Source: Streptomyces odontomachi (GTDB taxonomy: Bacteria > Actinomycetota > Actinomycetes > Streptomycetales > Streptomycetaceae). Taken from it: a DNA stretch of 64,000 nt. Positions 59,588 to 64,000 of this stretch are shown piece by piece (position 1 is the stretch's first letter; every line of letters starts with the position of its first letter). Location: the NCBI RefSeq assembly GCF_024435355.1, contig NZ_JAMJWG010000001.1, positions 868,001 through 932,000 of the forward strand, read 5' to 3'. A program made the translations under genes and the position numbers. Under the pieces are notes generated by a model, which was not told where the DNA came from, searched no databases, and worked only from the letters and a program-made list of their open reading frames with translations.

Positions 59588-59621
59588 CGCGCCGGCACCC
59601 CTGCCGAAGGGGGCCGGCGCG
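59588..59621 (+). terminator. Hairpin terminator after the phosphodiester glycosidase gene
   Basis: CGCGCCGGC (59588-59596) pairs with GCCGGCGCG (59613-59621); inner ACCCC/GGGGG extends the stem. Lies 11 bp after the stop codon. Confidence 0.7.
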
Positions 59622-59758
59622 TCGTGCCGCGCGGGGTGCCGCGGCGGCCGGCGCGGCGTTGGCACGGGCAGCGCCGCCCACTGAGTACCATCCGGGACGT
59701 GGCGCGCCCGGGACGCCCGGCCGGCGGGCCACACCGTTCGCCCCACGGAGGAACCACC

Positions 59759-60547
59759 ATGCTGTCCACCGCGTACGTGCCCGGTGTTCCAAACTGGCTC
59801 GATCTCGGCACCCCCGACACCGACGCCGCAGTCGCCTTCTACACGACCCTGTTCGGCTGGGAACACCGTTCGGCCGGGCCCGAGGCGGGCGGCTACGGCT
59901 TCTTCCTGTACGACGGCAAGGTGGTGGCCGGCGTCGGCCCCCTCACCGACGAGGGCGCCGCCTCCGCCTGGACCGTCTATTTCCACACCCCGGACGCGGA
60001 CGCCACCACGAAAGCCGTGGAGCAGGCCGGGGGAGCGGTGCGGGTCGCCCCCATGGACGTCTTCGACTTCGGTCGGACCGCCGCCTTCACCGACCCCACC
60101 GGCGCCGACTTCGCCGTCTGGCAGCCGGCCCGGACACCGGGAGGTCTGGAGGCCGTCGGCGTGCCCAACAGCCTTGCCTGGACCGAGCTGTACACCACGG
60201 ACGCGGCCGCAGCCGGCGCCTTCTACCGCTCGGTGTTCTCCTGGCAGATCACCGAACAGGACGTCGGAGGCGGCATCACCTACGCGGTCCTGGCGCCTGC
60301 CATCGGCGGGTCGGACAGCGAGCACGGCGGGCTGATGCAGTTGCAGAAGGTCAACCTCGACGCCGGTGCCACCTCGGAATGGCACCCGTACTTCGCGGTC
60401 GCCGACTGCGACATCACCAGCGCCGCGGCCACCGGCGCCGGTGCCACCCTGCTCATTCCGCCCATGGACGCCGGCAACGTCGGCCGGATCGCCATGTTCC
60501 TCGACCCCGCGGGTGCGGCCTTCGCGATCCTCACCCCAAGGCCCTGA
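59759..60547 (+). CDS. VOC (glyoxalase/bleomycin-resistance fold) protein, two tandem domains
   Basis: 262 residues in two similar halves: VPNWLDLGTPDTDAAVAFYTTLFGWE (first) and VPNSLAWTELYTTDAAAAGAFYRSVFSWQ (second), each ending with a DP-x-GA-F element (FTDPTGADFAVWQ, FLDPAGAAFAILTP). This organisation is common in Streptomyces; function ranges from resistance to metal-dependent isomerisation. ATG 59759 has CGGAGGAACC upstream. Confidence 0.9.
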   Translation: MLSTAYVPGVPNWLDLGTPDTDAAVAFYTTLFGWEHRSAGPEAGGYGFFLYDGKVVAGVGPLTDEGAASAWTVYFHTPDADATTKAVEQAGGAVRVAPMDVFDFGRTAAFTDPTGADFAVWQPARTPGGLEAVGVPNSLAWTELYTTDAAAAGAFYRSVFSWQITEQDVGGGITYAVLAPAIGGSDSEHGGLMQLQKVNLDAGATSEWHPYFAVADCDITSAAATGAGATLLIPPMDAGNVGRIAMFLDPAGAAFAILTPRP

Positions 60548-60760
60548 CGTCCCCCGGACGGGGCGGAAGGCCCCGGGTGGACTCGCCCTGAGCGGCCAAG
60601 GCACAGCACCCCGTGGCCGATCTGCTTCTCGAGACTCGTGGTCCCCGACGGTCCGCCCGTGCACGACGGGCCCCTTTCCACGCTCATCGGCGGTACCGTC
60701 GTGCCAGCAGTGGAAGCCGCTGGCGCGTGTGGCCTTCCGCATCCTGCGAAGGAGACACAG

Positions 60761-62761
60761 TTGGCCACACACCGTCCCCCACGCCTGTCCACGGGCCAGG
60801 CCGGCCAGGGGCCCGATCGTCGTCGCGCCCTGCTCGGGCTGGCGCTGGCGGGCACCCTCGCGGCGGGCCTGCTCGCCGCACTGCCCCCGGACAGCGGCCA
60901 GGCGGCCGCCCCGCAAGGCCCCACCGCCACCGCGCCCGCCAGCTCATCGGACACCCTCGGTGCCCTCTACACCTCCGCGCACACCACCTTCCGGATCTGG
61001 TCGCCGGACACGTCCGACGTGTGGGTGACGGTCGGCGACACCAGCTACTCGCTGGACCCGGTCACCCTGGACGGGTACAGCGACGTCTACCAGGTCATCG
61101 TCGACGGCGATCTGAAGGGCAGGGCCTACCAGTTCGCCGTCGGCGGCAGGAACGTGCCCGACCCGTATGCGCAGATGGTCGAGCCCAACACCACCCGCGG
61201 CATCGTCCTCGACACCGCCGCCGTCACGCCCAGCTCCGGTGGCTGGGCCGCCACCCCACAGCTGGCCGAACGCGAGGACGCCTCGATCTACGAGCTCAGC
61301 GTCCATGACTTCACCGTCGACGCCAGCTCCGGGGTCGACCCGGACAAGCGAGGAAAGTTCCTCGGCCTGGTGCAGACCGGCACCACCCACGACGGCGTCC
61401 GCACCGGCATCGACCACCTGAAGGAACTCGGCATCACCGACGTCCAGCTCATGCCGTCCTTCGACTTCGGCTCCGCCGAACCCAACTGGGGCTACGACCC
61501 GGTGAACTACAACGTCCCCGAAGAGCAGTACGCACAGTCCACCGACCCCGAGGACCGGGTCAGGGAGTTCAAGGACATGATCAACGGATTCCACCGGAAC
61601 GGCATCCGCGTGATCATGGACGTGGTGTACAACCACACCTTCAGCAAGGACGTCTTCGGCGGCATCACGGGCAAGTACTACACGGCGACCGACCTGTCCG
61701 GCACCGGCAACTCCCTGGACGACGGCAATCCCATGGTCAGCCGCATGATCCGCGACTCGCTCGAACACTGGGTGCGGGACTACCACGTCGACGGATTCCG
61801 CTTCGACCTGCTCGGCATCCACCACTACGCCAACGCGGCCGGCTGGGCGAGCTATCTGAACGCCGCGTACCCGGAGCGCCGGTTGCAGTTCCACGGGGAG
61901 CCGTGGAGCGGCGGGGTGACCGACCCCCAGGAGTCCGAGAAGGTGCGGTACGGCACCGTGCCGGCGCTGGCCGCGGCACACGTCGGTGTCTTCAACGGCG
62001 CCTACCGCGACGCGATCAGGGGCGGCACCCGGGACAACGTGATGGCCTACATGGGCGGCGCCGGCGACGCCACGGCCGTTGCCACCGGCATGCGGGGCTC
62101 CCCGCTGGCCGTCAAGAGCACCGACCCGCTCTCCAACCCCTGGGACCCCGCCTTCACCTACGACCCCGAGCAGACCGTCAACTACGTCTCCGTGCACGAC
62201 GACCTCAACCTCTGGGACAAGATCACCTACTCCGGCGGCACGGACGGCGCGGACGGCCGGGCCGGCCGGATCGACCGGTTCGCCGTCGGCATGGTGCTGA
62301 CCTCCCAGGGCATCCCGTTCCTGTCCGAAGGCGACGAGTTCCTGCGCTCGAAGGTCGTGAACGGTGACTACACCACCGCGATGAACTCCTACCGCGCCCC
62401 GGACCAGGTCAACGCGATCCACTGGGGTGACAAGACCGCCCACGCCACCACCTTCGCCTACTACAAGGACGCGCTCGCCCTGCGGAAGTCCACCCCCGCC
62501 CTGCGCCTGACGTCCTGGGACGCGGTGCACGACCAGATGTCCACCCGCACCGACGGCCAGGTCGTGATCTCCGCCATCAGCTCCGACGCCGGCGCCCCGG
62601 ACACCTACGACACCGTCGTCGTCGACAACCCCACGGGCGGTGACTACACCGCCTCCCTGCCCGCGGGCTCGTGGACCAAGGTCTTCGACACCACCGGCGC
62701 GGTCAGCGCAGCGGACACCACGTGCGGGTCCCTCGCGGTGACGGTCTTCAGGAAGTCCTGA
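60761..62761 (+). CDS. pulA: Secreted type-I pullulanase (GH13 family)
   Basis: Debranches pullulan and starch alpha-1,6 bonds outside the cell. 666 residues from TTG 60761, chosen for GAAGGAG 6 nt upstream and because it places a signal peptide (DRRRALLGLALAGTLAAGLL) at the N terminus. A CBM48-like domain follows (TTFRIWSPDTSDVWVTV), then the GH13 motifs: NWGYDPVNYNVP (pullulanase signature), RVIMDVVYNHT (region I), GFRFDLLGIHH (nucleophile Asp), FHGEPW (acid/base Glu) and VSVHDDLNLWDK (stabilising Asp). It is complete, ending in a short beta-domain. Confidence 0.94.
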   Translation: MATHRPPRLSTGQAGQGPDRRRALLGLALAGTLAAGLLAALPPDSGQAAAPQGPTATAPASSSDTLGALYTSAHTTFRIWSPDTSDVWVTVGDTSYSLDPVTLDGYSDVYQVIVDGDLKGRAYQFAVGGRNVPDPYAQMVEPNTTRGIVLDTAAVTPSSGGWAATPQLAEREDASIYELSVHDFTVDASSGVDPDKRGKFLGLVQTGTTHDGVRTGIDHLKELGITDVQLMPSFDFGSAEPNWGYDPVNYNVPEEQYAQSTDPEDRVREFKDMINGFHRNGIRVIMDVVYNHTFSKDVFGGITGKYYTATDLSGTGNSLDDGNPMVSRMIRDSLEHWVRDYHVDGFRFDLLGIHHYANAAGWASYLNAAYPERRLQFHGEPWSGGVTDPQESEKVRYGTVPALAAAHVGVFNGAYRDAIRGGTRDNVMAYMGGAGDATAVATGMRGSPLAVKSTDPLSNPWDPAFTYDPEQTVNYVSVHDDLNLWDKITYSGGTDGADGRAGRIDRFAVGMVLTSQGIPFLSEGDEFLRSKVVNGDYTTAMNSYRAPDQVNAIHWGDKTAHATTFAYYKDALALRKSTPALRLTSWDAVHDQMSTRTDGQVVISAISSDAGAPDTYDTVVVDNPTGGDYTASLPAGSWTKVFDTTGAVSAADTTCGSLAVTVFRKS

Positions 62762-62791
62762 CGACAACCGCCTCCAGCGGCGCCCCATGGC

Positions 62792-62914
62792 GGCGCGGGG
62801 AACCGCGGGAGCAACCACCCACCGGCAGGTGGCCCGGCTACGACAGGGACAGCCCCTTTCGGACGGTGACGACCTGACGGTCTCGTCGTGGCCTGTCGCG
62901 CAGTTCCCCGCGCC
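62792..62914. repeat. Inverted repeat between pullulanase and phosphoketolase genes
   Basis: GGCGCGGGGAAC (62792-62803) and GTTCCCCGCGCC (62903-62914) are exact complements 99 bp apart. The right copy sits in a CGCGCAGTTCCCCGCGCCCC context that I recognise as frequent in Streptomyces intergenic DNA. The convergent genes end here, so a termination role is likely. Confidence 0.55.
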
Positions 62915-62959
62915 CCTTGAGGACGCCGTGGGCACCGGAGGCGCAGGGGCAGCGCGGGG

Positions 62960-64000
62960 TCAGCCCCGCCACGCCCAGTCCGCCACCTCCGGCAGATCGT
63001 TGCCATGCTCACGGATCCAGGCGTGGTGGCGCAGCCGCACGTCCTGCATCTGCTGCCGCACCGGCGCCGCCCGCACCGCGAGTCCGGGCACCCGGTCGAT
63101 GACGTCCATGACCAGCCGGTACCGGTCCAGGTCGTTGCGGACCACCATGTCGAACGGGGTCGTCGTCGTGCCGATCTCCTTGTAGCCGCGGACATGCAGA
63201 TGCGCATGGCCGGTGCGGCGGTAGGCGAGACGGTGGATCAGCCACGGATACCCGTGGTACGCGAAGATCACCGGCCGGTCCCGGGTGAACAGCGCGTCGT
63301 ACTCCGCGTCCGTCATGCCGTGCGGGTGCTCCTCCTTCGGCAGCAGCCGGGCCAGATCGACGACGTTCACGAAGCGCACGGCGAGCTCCGGAAGGTGCGC
63401 GCGCAACAGCTGCGCGGCGGCCAGCGCCTCCTGGGTCGGCACATCACCGGCGGCGGCCAGCACCACGTCCGGCTCCCGGGTGCCGTCCTCGGTGCCCGCC
63501 CACGGCCAGACCCCGGCGCCCCGCGCGCAGTGGGAGCGCGCCTGGTCCATCGTGAGCCAGTCGAAGGTGGGCTGCTTTCCGGCCACCACCACATTGACGT
63601 AGTCGCGGCTGCGCAGCACATGGTCGGCCACGGAGAGCAGGGTGTTCGTGTCCGGTGGCAGATAGACCCGGACGACCTCGGGGCTCTTGTTCAGGATGTG
63701 GTCGACGAAGCCGGGGTCCTGGTGCGAGAAGCCGTTGTGGTCCTGGCGCCAGACATGCGAGGTCAGCAGGTAGTTGAGGGAGGCCAGGGAGGCCCGCCAC
63801 GGCAGCTTGCGGGTGATGCGCAGCCATTTGATGTGCTGGTTGACCATCGAGTCGACGATGTGCGCGAACGCCTCGTAGCTGGAGAACAGGCCGTGCCTGC
63901 CGGTCAGGAGGTAGCCCTCCAGCCAGCCCTGGCAGGTGTGCTCCGAGAGGATCTCCATCACCCGGCCGTGCGGGTCGAGGTGCTCGTCCACGGCCAGCTG
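62960..64000 (-). CDS. xfp: Phosphoketolase, C-terminal part (5' end outside window)
   Basis: Thiamine-diphosphate enzyme splitting xylulose 5-phosphate or fructose 6-phosphate into acetyl phosphate and an aldose phosphate. About 346 C-terminal residues are visible: [101 protein letters not shown] and [17 protein letters not shown], all typical of Xfp. The start lies beyond base 64000. Confidence 0.93.
   Translation of the reverse strand, partial: QLAVDEHLDPHGRVMEILSEHTCQGWLEGYLLTGRHGLFSSYEAFAHIVDSMVNQHIKWLRITRKLPWRASLASLNYLLTSHVWRQDHNGFSHQDPGFVDHILNKSPEVVRVYLPPDTNTLLSVADHVLRSRDYVNVVVAGKQPTFDWLTMDQARSHCARGAGVWPWAGTEDGTREPDVVLAAAGDVPTQEALAAAQLLRAHLPELAVRFVNVVDLARLLPKEEHPHGMTDAEYDALFTRDRPVIFAYHGYPWLIHRLAYRRTGHAHLHVRGYKEIGTTTTPFDMVVRNDLDRYRLVMDVIDRVPGLAVRAAPVRQQMQDVRLRHHAWIREHGNDLPEVADWAWRG

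Noticed and set aside
60944..62935. A 663-codon minus-strand frame opposite the pullulanase
   Set aside because: Val/Gly/His-rich shadow of a GH13 gene whose catalytic motifs are intact.

Overview
The window is high-GC actinobacterial chromosome and almost certainly Streptomyces. Supporting signs are GTG and TTG starts with clear GGAGG-type ribosome binding sites, many four-base stop/start overlaps, a Lig-type ATP-dependent DNA ligase, an LAxTG sortase-sorted surface protein, GlxA-type radical copper oxidase, Streptomyces-style MFS/MarR pairs and a perfect CebR-type operator. It reads as ordinary accessory chromosome rich in carbohydrate and sugar-acid catabolism. No prophage, CRISPR array, intact transposase or biosynthetic gene cluster is visible. 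Layout: 1-9.5 kb holds an aldehyde dehydrogenase (cut by the window edge), a NUDIX hydrolase, an ATP-dependent DNA ligase, asparagine synthetase, an MgtC-family membrane protein, a MarR/MFS efflux pair and a CE7 acetyl esterase. 9.9-17.8 kb is cell-envelope biology: a decayed sugar dehydrogenase, a D,D-carboxypeptidase, an L,D-transpeptidase lipoprotein, a GlxA-like galactose-oxidase-fold enzyme, an ECF sigma factor overlapping a DUF4232 membrane protein, and an anti-sigma-type ATPase. 18-22 kb is a second MFS/MarR pair in the opposite gene order, followed by a dienelactone hydrolase and a small conserved protein. 22.1-28.9 kb is a GntR-controlled sugar-acid catabolic cluster: sugar porter and galactonate dehydratase on the minus strand, and a second enolase-superfamily enzyme, an aldehyde dehydrogenase, a KDPGal-type aldolase and the GntR regulator on the plus strand. 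Two related palindromes sit in its two intergenic control regions. 29-35 kb holds a sugar ABC ATPase, two MITE-like palindromic elements with CTAG ends, a dead polyprenol-phosphomannose mannosyltransferase gene, a PrmC-like methyltransferase, a PRPP synthase and a metallo-beta-lactamase-fold hydrolase. 35.2-42.4 kb is a LacI-controlled oligosaccharide system: LacI regulator, perfect 14-bp operator, a leader ORF ending in a 24-bp palindrome, binding protein, two permeases, cytoplasmic GH5 hydrolase and enolase-superfamily enzyme. It lacks its own ATPase; the one at 29.2 kb is the natural candidate. 42.7-50.2 kb contains a five-domain PP2C phosphatase/ATPase, a HIT hydrolase, an odd class-II tRNA gene, a GH30 glucuronoxylanase behind a perfect CebR box, a small-molecule phosphotransferase, a HEAT-like protein and a short second Rho factor with a C-rich leader. 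50.8-64 kb contains an RDD membrane protein, an aldo/keto reductase, a DinB-like protein, a SAM methyltransferase, an antitoxin-like small protein, a short-type aconitase, an LAxTG surface protein, a phosphodiester glycosidase, a VOC protein, a secreted pullulanase and phosphoketolase (cut by the window edge). The strongest leads are the tRNA-like gene with an 8-nt anticodon loop (45893-45980), the Rho paralogue whose own leader looks like a Rho-utilisation site, the leader ORF plus 24-bp palindrome in front of the sugar ABC operon, the two GntR-type palindromes that define a galactonate regulon, and two related MITE-like elements, one of which supplies the stop codon of the ABC ATPase.
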